Shown here: positions 27,800-36,766 of the stretch, in pieces
Numbering within the stretch: the first letter of the stretch is position 1
Layout: each line of letters starts with the position of its first letter
Source of the DNA: Reyranella sp.
GTDB lineage: Bacteria > Pseudomonadota > Alphaproteobacteria > Reyranellales > Reyranellaceae
Assembly: GCF_004297265.1 (NCBI RefSeq)
Contig: NZ_SCUT01000054.1
Location: 62,001 to 126,000 of the forward strand
Length of the DNA stretch: 64,000 bases
Direction: 5' to 3'
Translations under genes and position numbers: made by a program
The notes under the pieces: generated by a model
What the model was told of the DNA's origin: nothing
What the model saw: the letters and a program-made list of their open reading frames with translations, nothing else
Database searches by the model: none

Positions 27800-28837
27800 A
27801 TGTACGCCGATCTGATCACCTTCTTCACGACCAACTGGCTGGGCATGGCGATCGTCATCCTGGCGCAGTGCCTTGCGGTGACCGTGCCGCTTCTGGTGGC
27901 CGTCGCCTACATGACCTATGTCGATCGCAAGGTCTGGGCCTCGATCCAGCTTCGCCGCGGTCCCAACGTGGTCGGTCCGTTCGGTCTGCTGCAGCCCTTT
28001 GCCGACGGCCTGAAGCTCGTGCTCAAGGAGACGATCGTCCCGTCGAGCGCCAACGGCATCCTGTTCGTCATCGCGCCGATGATTGCCTTCATGACGGCGC
28101 TGGTCGCCTGGGCGGTCGTTCCGTTCGACAACGGCTGGGTCATTGCCGACATCAACGTCGGCATCCTCTATCTCTTCGCCATTTCCTCGCTGGGCGTCTA
28201 CGGCATCATCATCGCCGGCTGGGCCTCGAATTCGAAGTACGCCTTCCTGGGCGCGCTGCGCTCGGCGGCGCAGATGGTCTCATACGAGGTTTCGATCGGC
28301 TTCGTGCTGATCACCGTCCTGCTCTGCGTCGGCTCGCTCAACCTGTCGCAGGTCGTGCTGGCCCAGTCCGGCTGGTTCTGGAACTGGTTCTGGCTGCCCC
28401 TGCTGCCGATGTTCGTGATCTTCTTCATCTCCGCGCTGGCGGAGACGAACCGCACGCCGTTCGACCTGCCGATGTCGGAAGCCGAGCTGGTGGCGGGCTT
28501 CCACACCGAGTATTCGGCCATGACCTTCGGCCTGTTCTTCCTCGGCGAATACGCCAACATGATCCTGCTCTCGGCCCTGGGCGCGGTTCTGTTCCTGGGC
28601 GGCTGGCATTCGCCGATCCCCTATGCGCCGTTCACGCTCGTGCCGGGCGTGGTCTGGTTTGCCCTCAAGATCGCGTTCCTTCTGTTCATCTTCAGCTGGA
28701 CCAAGGGCACTCTGCCTCGCTACCGCTATGATCAGCTGATGCGGCTGGGCTGGAAGGTGTTCCTGCCGGTGTCGCTGGGCTGGGTCGTCCTCACCGCTGC
28801 CGTCCTGACGTTCGGCGGCTGGCTGCCGAAGCCCTAG
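27800..28837 (+). CDS. nuoH: NADH-quinone oxidoreductase subunit H
   Basis: The 345-residue, eight-helix membrane subunit lies at the junction with the peripheral arm and lines the quinone entry. Signatures are YVDRKVWASIQLRRGPNVVG (residues 41-60) and AETNRTPFDLPMSEAELVAG. The start is three bases after the nuoG stop. Confidence 0.98.
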   Translation: MYADLITFFTTNWLGMAIVILAQCLAVTVPLLVAVAYMTYVDRKVWASIQLRRGPNVVGPFGLLQPFADGLKLVLKETIVPSSANGILFVIAPMIAFMTALVAWAVVPFDNGWVIADINVGILYLFAISSLGVYGIIIAGWASNSKYAFLGALRSAAQMVSYEVSIGFVLITVLLCVGSLNLSQVVLAQSGWFWNWFWLPLLPMFVIFFISALAETNRTPFDLPMSEAELVAGFHTEYSAMTFGLFFLGEYANMILLSALGAVLFLGGWHSPIPYAPFTLVPGVVWFALKIAFLLFIFSWTKGTLPRYRYDQLMRLGWKVFLPVSLGWVVLTAAVLTFGGWLPKP

Positions 28838-28849
28838 GAGCAATCGCCA

Positions 28850-29338
28850 ATGGCTTCCCTCGATCGTACCGCGCGCGCTTTCCTGCTCTCCGAGCTGGTG
28901 GCGGGCTTTGCCCTCACCCTGAAATACATGTTCAAGCCCAAGGTGACGGTGAACTATCCCTACGAGAAGGGCCCGCTCAGCCCGCGCTTCCGCGGCGAGC
29001 ATGCGCTGCGCCGCTATCCGAACGGCGAGGAACGCTGCATCGCCTGCAAGCTCTGCGAGGCGATCTGTCCGGCGCAGGCCATCACCATCGAGGCCGAGCC
29101 GCGCGACGACGGCAGCCGGCGCACGACGCGCTACGACATCGACATGACCAAGTGCATCTATTGCGGCTTCTGCCAGGAAGCCTGCCCGGTCGATGCGATC
29201 GTGGAGGGGCCGAACTTCGAGTTCTCGACCGAGACGCGCGAGGAGCTCATGTACAACAAGGACAAGCTGCTCGCGAACGGCGACCGCTGGGAGACCCTGA
29301 TCGCGGCGAACCTCCACTCCGAAGCGGCGTATCGCTGA
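28850..29338 (+). CDS. nuoI: NADH-quinone oxidoreductase subunit I
   Basis: The 162-residue ferredoxin-like subunit carries two [4Fe-4S] clusters (N6a and N6b) through CIACKLCEAICP and CIYCGFCQEACP, each completed by the remote Cys-Pro. It passes electrons from NuoG to NuoB. Confidence 0.98.
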   Translation: MASLDRTARAFLLSELVAGFALTLKYMFKPKVTVNYPYEKGPLSPRFRGEHALRRYPNGEERCIACKLCEAICPAQAITIEAEPRDDGSRRTTRYDIDMTKCIYCGFCQEACPVDAIVEGPNFEFSTETREELMYNKDKLLANGDRWETLIAANLHSEAAYR

Positions 29339-29363
29339 GCCGGACGGGGGAGAGAAACAGATC

Positions 29364-29978
29364 ATGATACTCCAGGCCCTGGCCTTCTACGTCTTCGCCG
29401 CGATCACGGTGGCTGCCGCCGCCATGGTCGTGGTGTCGCGCAATCCCGTCTATTCGGTGCTGTTCCTGATCCTCGCGTTCTTCAACGCGGCGGCGCTGTT
29501 CCTGCTGATCGGCGCCGAGTTCATCGCGATGATCCTGGTCATCGTCTACGTCGGCGCGGTCGCGGTGCTCTTCCTCTTCGTGGTCATGATGCTCGACATC
29601 AACCTGACGGAGTTGAAGGAGGGTTTCCTCGCGTACTTCCCGGTGGGCGCGCTGATCGGCGCGGTGCTGTTCGCGGAGCTGCTGCTGGGCGTCGGCATCA
29701 TCGGCAGCGGTTCGACGACGGTCGCGGGGCTGAATGCCCACGGCGCGCAGGTGATGGCGGTCGACAATACGCGTGCCATCGGTCGGGTGCTCTATACGCA
29801 GTACTTCTACCTGTTCCAGGTCGCCGGGCTGGTGCTGCTGGTCGCCATGATCGGCGCCATCGTGCTCACGCTGCGCAGCCGGCCGGGCGTCCGCCGCCAG
29901 CGCGCGGTCGAGCAGATCAACCGCACCAAGGAACAGTCCGTCACCGTGGTCAAGGTGCCGACGCGGGGAGGGGTGTGA
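29364..29978 (+). CDS. nuoJ: NADH-quinone oxidoreductase subunit J
   Basis: The 204-residue membrane subunit has five hydrophobic segments. FIAMILVIVYVGAVAVLFLF is the conserved third helix with the pi-bulge. The soluble basic C-terminal tail is about 35 residues. Its stop overlaps the nuoK ATG by one base. Confidence 0.96.
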   Translation: MILQALAFYVFAAITVAAAAMVVVSRNPVYSVLFLILAFFNAAALFLLIGAEFIAMILVIVYVGAVAVLFLFVVMMLDINLTELKEGFLAYFPVGALIGAVLFAELLLGVGIIGSGSTTVAGLNAHGAQVMAVDNTRAIGRVLYTQYFYLFQVAGLVLLVAMIGAIVLTLRSRPGVRRQRAVEQINRTKEQSVTVVKVPTRGGV

Positions 29979-30286
29979 TGACCATCGGGCTGGGCCACTA
30001 CCTCGCCGTCGCCGCCGTGCTGTTCACGATGGGCATCCTCGGCATCTTCCTGAACCGCAAGAACGTCATCGTCATCCTGATGTGCGTCGAGCTGATGCTG
30101 CTCGCGGTGAACATCAACCTGGTGGCCTTCTCGGTCTTCCAGGGCAATGTCGTGGGACAGATCTTCGCCATGCTGGTGCTGACCGTGGCCGCCGCCGAGG
30201 CGGCGATCGGCCTGGCGATCCTGGTGGTCTACTTCCGCAACCGCGGAACGATCGCCGTCGAAGACATCAATGCGATGAAGGGCTAG
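29978..30286 (+). CDS. nuoK: NADH-quinone oxidoreductase subunit K
   Basis: The 102-residue membrane subunit has three helices; the Glu of VELMLLAVNINLVAF and a second Glu in VAAAEAAIGLAI are the conserved proton-path residues. The ATG at 29978 (TGATG junction with nuoJ) was chosen over GTG at 29975. Confidence 0.97.
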   Translation: MTIGLGHYLAVAAVLFTMGILGIFLNRKNVIVILMCVELMLLAVNINLVAFSVFQGNVVGQIFAMLVLTVAAAEAAIGLAILVVYFRNRGTIAVEDINAMKG

Positions 30287-30299
30287 GGGCGCGCTCACC

Positions 30300-32267
30300 A
30301 TGGATCTCGCCATCAAGCTCATCGTCTTCCTGCCGCTGGTCGCGGCGGCGATCGCCGGTCTGTTCTGCCGCGTGATTGGTGCCCGCCCGGCGCAGATCGT
30401 GACCTGCGCGGCGCTGCTGATCGCGGCGGCCCTCTCGGTCTTCGTCTTCGTCAAGATCGGTTTCGGCACCGAAAAGCTGCTCGTCGTGAAGCTGTTCTCC
30501 TGGATCGACTCGGGAACGCTCGACATCGCCTGGGCGCTGCGCGTCGACACCTTGACCGCCGTCATGCTGATCGTGGTCACCGGCGTGTCGTCGATGGTCC
30601 ACATCTATTCCATCGGCTACATGGAGGACGATCCCAGCATCCCGCGCTTCATGGCGTATCTCAGCCTTTTCACCTTCTTCATGCTGATGCTGGTGACGGC
30701 CGACAACCTCGTTCAGCTCTTCTTCGGCTGGGAAGGGGTGGGCCTGGCCTCCTACCTGCTGATCGGTTTCTGGTACGACAAGCCCTCGGCCAATGCCGCG
30801 GCCATGAAGGCCTTCATCGTGAACCGCGTCGGCGACTTCGGTTTCGCGCTGGGCATCTTCGCCGTCTGGATGCTGTCGGGCTCGGTCGGCTTCGAGGAGA
30901 TCTTCGGCAAGGCGCCGCAGATGGCGCAGATGCGCATCCAGTTCCTCGGCATGGACCTGCCGGCGCTCGAGACCGCCTGCCTGCTGCTGTTCGTCGGCGC
31001 GATGGGCAAGTCGGCCCAGCTCGGCCTGCACACCTGGCTGCCGGACGCCATGGAGGGCCCGACCCCGGTGTCGGCGCTGATCCACGCGGCCACCATGGTG
31101 ACCGCCGGCGTCTTCATGGTCTGCCGCCTGTCGCCGCTGTTCGAGCTGGCGCCGACCGCCTCCGCGGTGGTGACGCTGATCGGCGCCGCGACGGCCTTCT
31201 TCGCCGCGACGGTCGGCCTGACCCAGTTCGACATCAAGCGGGTCGTCGCCTATTCGACCTGCAGCCAGCTCGGCTACATGTTCTTCGCCTGCGGCGTGGG
31301 CGGCTACTCCGCCGCCATGTTCCATCTCACGACGCACGCCTTCTTCAAGGCGCTGCTGTTCCTGGGCTCGGGCTCGGTGATCCACTGCCTCCATCACGAG
31401 CAGGACATGCGCAAGATGGGCGGCGTGCGTGAGAAGGCGCCCCAGACCTTCATCCTGATGTGGGTCGGTACGCTCGCGCTGTCGGGCATCGGCATCCCGT
31501 TCATCCTGGGCAACGGCCTGGGATTCGCGGGCTTCTACTCGAAGGACATCATGCTGGAGTCGGCCTTCGGCGTTCACACGACGGTGGGCGCGATCGCCTT
31601 CTGGCTGGGCGTCATCGCGGCGTTCATGACGGCCTTCTATTCGACCCGCCTGATGTTCATGACCTTCTACGGCAAGTACCGTGGGGACCATCACACCTGG
31701 GATCACGCCCATGAATCGCCGATGGTCATGATGATCCCGCTCTATGTGCTGGGCATCGGCGCCGCCTTCTCAGGGCTCGTCGGCTACGACTGGTTCGTCG
31801 GCCACGACTGGCATGCCTTCTGGGGCCATTCGCTGGCCGTGAAGGCCACGGAAGAGGTCCTGCATCACGCCCACGAAGTGCCGCTGTGGGTGAAGCTGCT
31901 GCCGCTGGTACTGGCGATCTCGGGCATCGTGCTCAGCTACTACTACTACGTCGTTCGCACCGACCTGCCGGAGCGTACCGTCAAGCGGTTCCCGGGCCTG
32001 CACGCGCTGTTCTACAACAAGTGGTACTTCGACGAGCTCTACGACGCCGTGTTCGTGAAACCCTCACTGGCGATCGGCCGCTTCCTCTGGAAGAAGGGTG
32101 ATGGTGCCACGATCGACGGGCTCGGCCCCGACAATGTCGCCGCGCGGGCGCAGGACATGGCGGGCGTGCTGATGCGCTTCCAGAGTGGCTATCTCTATCA
32201 CTACGCGTTCGTGATGCTGGTCGGTGTCGCCGGTCTCGTCACCTATTTCATGCTGTCGGCGAGGTAA
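30300..32267 (+). CDS. nuoL: NADH-quinone oxidoreductase subunit L
   Basis: The 655-residue antiporter-like proton-pumping subunit has about 14-16 helices. Key Glu and Lys residues lie in FFGWEGVGLASYLLIGFW and MGKSAQLGLHTWLPDAMEGP, and FDIKRVVAYSTCSQLGYM follows. The C-terminal part includes the long lateral helix. It begins 13 bp after nuoK. Confidence 0.98.
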   Translation: MDLAIKLIVFLPLVAAAIAGLFCRVIGARPAQIVTCAALLIAAALSVFVFVKIGFGTEKLLVVKLFSWIDSGTLDIAWALRVDTLTAVMLIVVTGVSSMVHIYSIGYMEDDPSIPRFMAYLSLFTFFMLMLVTADNLVQLFFGWEGVGLASYLLIGFWYDKPSANAAAMKAFIVNRVGDFGFALGIFAVWMLSGSVGFEEIFGKAPQMAQMRIQFLGMDLPALETACLLLFVGAMGKSAQLGLHTWLPDAMEGPTPVSALIHAATMVTAGVFMVCRLSPLFELAPTASAVVTLIGAATAFFAATVGLTQFDIKRVVAYSTCSQLGYMFFACGVGGYSAAMFHLTTHAFFKALLFLGSGSVIHCLHHEQDMRKMGGVREKAPQTFILMWVGTLALSGIGIPFILGNGLGFAGFYSKDIMLESAFGVHTTVGAIAFWLGVIAAFMTAFYSTRLMFMTFYGKYRGDHHTWDHAHESPMVMMIPLYVLGIGAAFSGLVGYDWFVGHDWHAFWGHSLAVKATEEVLHHAHEVPLWVKLLPLVLAISGIVLSYYYYVVRTDLPERTVKRFPGLHALFYNKWYFDELYDAVFVKPSLAIGRFLWKKGDGATIDGLGPDNVAARAQDMAGVLMRFQSGYLYHYAFVMLVGVAGLVTYFMLSAR

Positions 32268-32275
32268 GGCCCCCG

Positions 32276-33790
32276 ATGTCGAGCTGGCCCATCCTCTCCC
32301 TGGTCACGTTCCTGCCGCTGGTGGGGGCGCTGTTCTGCCTGATCGTCAACGGCCCGAAGGAGGCCGTCGACCGCAACTGCCGCAGCGTGGCGCTCGTCAC
32401 CACGACGGTAACCTTCCTGATCTCGCTGCTCCTCTGGATCCGCTTCGATCCGACCAAGGCGGGCTTCCAGTTCGAGGAGAAGGTCGCCTGGGTACCGGCG
32501 CTGAACATCGGCTACCATGCCGGCATCGACGGCATCTCGCTGTTCTTCGTGCTGCTGTCGACCCTGCTGACGCCGATCTGCATCCTGGCGAGCTGGGAAT
32601 CGATCAAGGTCCGCGTCAAGGAATACATGATCGCGTTCCTCGTGCTCGAGACCTTCATGGTCGGCATGTTCTGCGCGCTCGACCTGACGCTGTTCTACAT
32701 CTTCTTCGAAGGCGTCCTCATCCCGATGTTCCTGATCATCGGCGTTTGGGGCGGCAAGCGGCGCGTCTACGCGGCCTTCAAATTTTTCCTCTATACGCTG
32801 CTCGGCTCGGTGCTGATGCTGCTGGCGATCATCGCCGTCTACTGGCAGGTCGGCACGACGGACCTGCCGACGGTCATGGAGAAGCTCGACCTGCCGTTCA
32901 CCTGGCAATGCTGGCTGTGGCTGGCCTTCTTCGCCTCGTTCTCGGTGAAGGTGCCGATGTGGCCGGTCCACACCTGGCTGCCGGATGCGCACGTCGAGGC
33001 GCCGACCGCGGGCTCCGTCATCCTGGCCGGCGTGTTGCTGAAGATGGGCGGCTACGGCTTCCTGCGCTTCTCGATCCCGCTGTTCCCCGAGGCGACGCAG
33101 TACTTCGCGCCGCTGGTCTTCGGCCTGTCGATCGTGGCCGTGATCTACACCTCGCTGGTCGCGCTGGTGCAGGAGGATATGAAGAAGCTGATCGCCTATT
33201 CGTCGGTCGCCCATATGGGTTTCGTGACGATCGGCGCCTTCGTCATGAACATGCAGGGCGTGCAGGGTTCGATCTTCCAGATGCTGAGCCACGGCATCGT
33301 GTCGGCCGCGCTCTTCCTCTGCGTCGGCGTGGTCTACGACCGCATGCATACCCGCGAGATCGCGGCCTATGGCGGCCTCGTGCATCGCATGCCGCGCTAT
33401 GCCTTCACCTTCCTGTTCTTCACCCTGGCAAGCGTGGGGCTGCCCGGCCTGTCCGGCTTCGTCGGCGAGTTCCTGGTTCTGCTCGGCGCCTTCAAGGCCA
33501 ATACCTGGGTGGCGTTCCTGGCCGCGACCAGCCTGATCCTGGGCGCCGCCTACGCGCTCTGGCTCTATCGCAAGATCGTCTTCGGCGAGCTCACCAAGGA
33601 CTCGCTGAAGGGCATCCTCGACATGAACCGGCGCGAGATCGCGATCTTCCTGCCGCTCGTGCTGCTGACGATCTGGATGGGCGTCTATCCCAATTCCTTC
33701 CTCGACCCGATGGCACCGGCCGTGGACAAGCTGATCGGCGACTATCAGGCGGCCTTGAAACTCGCCCGCACCGCGGCTCTGGTGCCGTGA
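32276..33790 (+). CDS. nuoM: NADH-quinone oxidoreductase subunit M
   Basis: The 504-residue antiporter-like proton-pumping subunit has the functional Glu in TLFYIFFEGVLIPMFLIIG, the Lys in SFSVKVPMWPVHTWLPDAHV, and MKKLIAYSSVAHMGF. The length is normal and it starts 8 bp after the nuoL stop. Confidence 0.98.
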   Translation: MSSWPILSLVTFLPLVGALFCLIVNGPKEAVDRNCRSVALVTTTVTFLISLLLWIRFDPTKAGFQFEEKVAWVPALNIGYHAGIDGISLFFVLLSTLLTPICILASWESIKVRVKEYMIAFLVLETFMVGMFCALDLTLFYIFFEGVLIPMFLIIGVWGGKRRVYAAFKFFLYTLLGSVLMLLAIIAVYWQVGTTDLPTVMEKLDLPFTWQCWLWLAFFASFSVKVPMWPVHTWLPDAHVEAPTAGSVILAGVLLKMGGYGFLRFSIPLFPEATQYFAPLVFGLSIVAVIYTSLVALVQEDMKKLIAYSSVAHMGFVTIGAFVMNMQGVQGSIFQMLSHGIVSAALFLCVGVVYDRMHTREIAAYGGLVHRMPRYAFTFLFFTLASVGLPGLSGFVGEFLVLLGAFKANTWVAFLAATSLILGAAYALWLYRKIVFGELTKDSLKGILDMNRREIAIFLPLVLLTIWMGVYPNSFLDPMAPAVDKLIGDYQAALKLARTAALVP

Positions 33791-33803
33791 GCGGCCGGGA
33801 GTA

Positions 33804-35252
33804 ATGAACATGATTGTCGGTCTCGAATCCTGGACCCTGGCCCGCCCCGAACTCTTCCTTGCCGCAGCCACCGCGCTGTTGCTGGTCTACGGCGTCGTCC
33901 GGGGCGAAATCGCCACGCCGTTCGTGTCGGCGGCAACCTCGGTCGCCCTGCTGGTGACGGCGGCGCTGTTGTTCCTGCCGTATCGTGAGGGGACGGCCTT
34001 CTCCTCGCTGTTCATCGTCGACCGGCTGACAGCGACCATGAAGTCGATGGTGCTGGTGGGCTCCGCCTTCGCCATCCTGATGTCGCGCGCCTATTTCGAG
34101 CAGGCCAAGGCCTGGCGCTTCGAGTATCCGCTGGTGGTCGCCCTGGCGACGCTCGGCATGATGCTGATGATCTCGGCCAACGACCTGATGGCGCTCTATG
34201 TCGGCCTCGAGCTGCAGTCGCTGGCGCTCTACGTCATCGCCGCGTTCCAGCGCGACAGCGTGCGTTCGACCGAAGCGGGCGTGAAGTACTTCGTCCTGGG
34301 GTCGGTCGCCTCGGGCATGCTGCTGTTTGGCTCGTCGCTGATCTACGGCTTCTGCGGCGGCACGGCCTTCGTCCAGATCTCGGGCGCGCTGGCCGACGGT
34401 CGCGCAACGGAGATCGGGGTGATCATCGGCCTGGTGTTCGTGGTTGCGGGCCTCGCCTTCAAGGTTTCGGCCGTCCCCTTCCACATGTGGACGCCGGACG
34501 TCTACGAGGGTGCACCGACGCCGGTGACGGCGCTGTTCGCCGTGGCACCCAAGATCGCTGCAATGTCGCTGCTGGTGTCGGTCCTGATGGGTCCGTTCAA
34601 GCCGCTGTTCGCGCAGTGGCAGCAGATCATCGTCGTGGCCTCTGTGCTCTCGATGGCGCTGGGCGCCTTCGCCGCGCTGCGCCAGCAGAACATCAAGCGC
34701 CTGATGGCCTATTCGTCGATCGGCAACGTCGGCTACATCCTGTTGGGTGTCGCCAGCGGCACCGAGAAGGGCATCCAGTCGGTGGTCTTCTACCTCGCCA
34801 TCTACCTGGTCATGACGCTCGGTGTCTTCGCCACCATCCTGATGATGAAGCGCCGCAACATCATGGTCGAGCAGGTCTCCGACCTCGCAGGCCTCGCGCG
34901 AAGCCAGCCGATGATGGCGCTCGGTATGCTGATCTTCATGTTCTCGCTGGCCGGCATTCCGCCTCTGGCGGGCTTCTGGGGCAAGCTCTACATCTTCATG
35001 GCAGCGGTCGAAGCCAAGCTGTTCGTACCGGCGGTGCTGGGCGTGCTCGCCTCCGTCGTGGCCTCATATTATTACCTGCGCATCGTGAAGGTGATGTACT
35101 TCGATGAGCCGGCTGAGGCGATCGACCGGCCGGCCTTCGGCGTCAATCGCGTGGTGGCGCTGGCGGCGGCTTTCCTGATCGCCATCTTTTCCCTGGTTCC
35201 CCAGCCTCTCAGCCTGATCGCCGAAGCGGCCGCCAAGGGCCTGTTCCCGTGA
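33804..35252 (+). CDS. nuoN: NADH-quinone oxidoreductase subunit N
   Basis: The 482-residue third antiporter-like subunit completes complex I. Signatures are LYVGLELQSLALYVIAAF, FKVSAVPFHMWTPDVYEGAP and IKRLMAYSSIGNVGYILLG. Its stop overlaps the GTG start of the biotin ligase gene by 4 bp, so the operon runs on past nuo. Confidence 0.98.
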   Translation: MNMIVGLESWTLARPELFLAAATALLLVYGVVRGEIATPFVSAATSVALLVTAALLFLPYREGTAFSSLFIVDRLTATMKSMVLVGSAFAILMSRAYFEQAKAWRFEYPLVVALATLGMMLMISANDLMALYVGLELQSLALYVIAAFQRDSVRSTEAGVKYFVLGSVASGMLLFGSSLIYGFCGGTAFVQISGALADGRATEIGVIIGLVFVVAGLAFKVSAVPFHMWTPDVYEGAPTPVTALFAVAPKIAAMSLLVSVLMGPFKPLFAQWQQIIVVASVLSMALGAFAALRQQNIKRLMAYSSIGNVGYILLGVASGTEKGIQSVVFYLAIYLVMTLGVFATILMMKRRNIMVEQVSDLAGLARSQPMMALGMLIFMFSLAGIPPLAGFWGKLYIFMAAVEAKLFVPAVLGVLASVVASYYYLRIVKVMYFDEPAEAIDRPAFGVNRVVALAAAFLIAIFSLVPQPLSLIAEAAAKGLFP

Positions 35253-35983
35253 CCGCGATGCCCGTCCTTCCGGACGGGTGGACGTTGGTCGCGCTCGAAA
35301 GCGTCGGCAGCACCAACGACGAGGCCACCCGGCTGGCCGACGCCGGCGCCCCCGAGGGCACGGTCGTCTGGGCGCGCGAGCAGTCGGGTGGCCGCGGTCG
35401 CCGCGGTAGAAACTGGGCGTCGCCGGTCGGCAATCTCTACAGTTCCACGATCCTGCGGCCTGCTTGCATGGCGCAGCGCGCCGCCGAGCTGGGCTTCGTC
35501 GCCGCCCTTGCGGTGGGCGACCTCGTGCCGGCGGATCGCAGCGTCCGCCTGAAATGGCCCAACGACGTGCTCGTAGACGGCGGCAAGGTCGCCGGGATCC
35601 TGCTGGAGAGCGCGATCGGCCAGGACGGGCTGGTCGAGCATGTCGTGGCCGGCATCGGCGTGAACGTCGCCTTCGCGCCGCAGCTTCCCGAGATGCGCTA
35701 TCCCGGCGCGGCGCTGGGCGGGACGGTTGAGGCGGCGCTGGAAGGGCTCACGCGCGCACTGGCGACGCGGTTGGCGCAATGGCGCCGGGACGGGTTCGAG
35801 ACCATCCGGGGGGAATGGCTGGCCAAGGCGGGACCTCTTGGGATTGAGGTCGACGTGCGGCTGGGCGACGGACTGGTCAGAGGCCGGTTCGCCGGGCTGG
35901 ACCGCGAGGGCGCTCTCCTGCTGGATACAGCGGAAGGGCCGCGCAAGATCGTGTCGGGTGAATTGCTGGGCCGGGCGGCCTGA
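35249..35983 (+). CDS. birA: Biotin-[acetyl-CoA-carboxylase] ligase
   Basis: The 244-residue enzyme attaches biotin to carboxylase carrier protein. It has SVGSTNDEATRLAD, the biotinyl-AMP loop GGRGRRGRNWASP, and KWPNDVLVDGGKVAGILLE, with a small C-terminal domain. It lacks the N-terminal DNA-binding domain of E. coli BirA, so it is a ligase only. The GTG start overlaps the nuoN stop. birA, coaX and rnj after nuoN is a common alphaproteobacterial arrangement. Confidence 0.95.
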   Translation: MTAMPVLPDGWTLVALESVGSTNDEATRLADAGAPEGTVVWAREQSGGRGRRGRNWASPVGNLYSSTILRPACMAQRAAELGFVAALAVGDLVPADRSVRLKWPNDVLVDGGKVAGILLESAIGQDGLVEHVVAGIGVNVAFAPQLPEMRYPGAALGGTVEAALEGLTRALATRLAQWRRDGFETIRGEWLAKAGPLGIEVDVRLGDGLVRGRFAGLDREGALLLDTAEGPRKIVSGELLGRAA

Positions 35984-35995
35984 GGAGAGGGCGGG

Positions 35996-36766
35996 ATGCT
36001 GCTTGCCATCGACGTTGGCAACACCAACTCGAAGTTCGCTGTGTTCGACGGCGAGAGGCTCGTGTCGCAGTTCCGGTTGCGGACGGAATCGAAGCGCACG
36101 GCCGACGAATATGCGGCCTGGCTGACGCAGCTCATGCACCTGCAGGGGTTCGATCCGGAGTCGATCAAGGGCGCGATCCTGGCGAGCGTGGTGCCGCAGG
36201 TGAATGCTCATATCCGCCGTCTGTGCGAGACATACTTCAAGACGAAGCTCCTGATTGTCGGCGAGCCCGACTGCGAGCTTGGCATCAAGGTCCTGATCGA
36301 CCGGCCGCAGGATGCCGGGCCCGACCGCCTGGTCGGCATCATTGCGGGTTACAAGAGGCATGGAGGGCCGCTGATCACGATCGATTTCGGCAGCGCCACC
36401 ACCTTCGACCTCGCGGACAAGGACGGCAATTTCGTCGGTGGCGTCCTCGCGCCGGGCGTCGAGCTGACGATCGAGTCGTTCTACTTGATGACCGCACGTC
36501 TGCCGCGTATCCGGGTCGAGAAGCCCGCTCAGGTGATCGGCAAGGCGACGGTCCCGGCGATGCAGTCAGGCATCTTCTGGGGGTATGTCGGCCTCATCGA
36601 GAGCCTGATCAAGCGCATCCGGGCCGAGTACGGCGAGCCCATGAAGGTGGTCGCAACGGGCGGATTGGCCAACGTCTTCAAGGACGAGATCGGCCTGTTC
36701 GACGCGATCGAGCCCGACCTGATGTCGCTCGGCCTGCTGGAGATCTGGCGGCGCAACCGCGAATGA
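35996..36766 (+). CDS. coaX: Type III pantothenate kinase
   Basis: The 256-residue enzyme does the first step of CoA synthesis and is not inhibited by CoA. LLAIDVGNTNSKFAVFDGE is the phosphate-binding motif, GPDRLVGIIAGY binds pantothenate, and TIDFGSATTFD is also conserved. It lies 12 bp after birA and its stop overlaps the RNase J start by 4 bp. Confidence 0.97.
   Translation: MLLAIDVGNTNSKFAVFDGERLVSQFRLRTESKRTADEYAAWLTQLMHLQGFDPESIKGAILASVVPQVNAHIRRLCETYFKTKLLIVGEPDCELGIKVLIDRPQDAGPDRLVGIIAGYKRHGGPLITIDFGSATTFDLADKDGNFVGGVLAPGVELTIESFYLMTARLPRIRVEKPAQVIGKATVPAMQSGIFWGYVGLIESLIKRIRAEYGEPMKVVATGGLANVFKDEIGLFDAIEPDLMSLGLLEIWRRNRE

Noticed and set aside
26194..28731. Very long alternative frame (845 codons) across nuoG and nuoH
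   Set aside because: It covers two well-supported genes in another frame and is an effect of high GC at third codon positions.
32243..33871. Long minus-strand open frame (about 540 codons) opposite nuoM
   Set aside because: It is antisense to a clear nuo gene, is rich in Arg, His, Gln and Asp as expected for shadow frames in GC-rich DNA, and has no recognisable motif or ribosome site.
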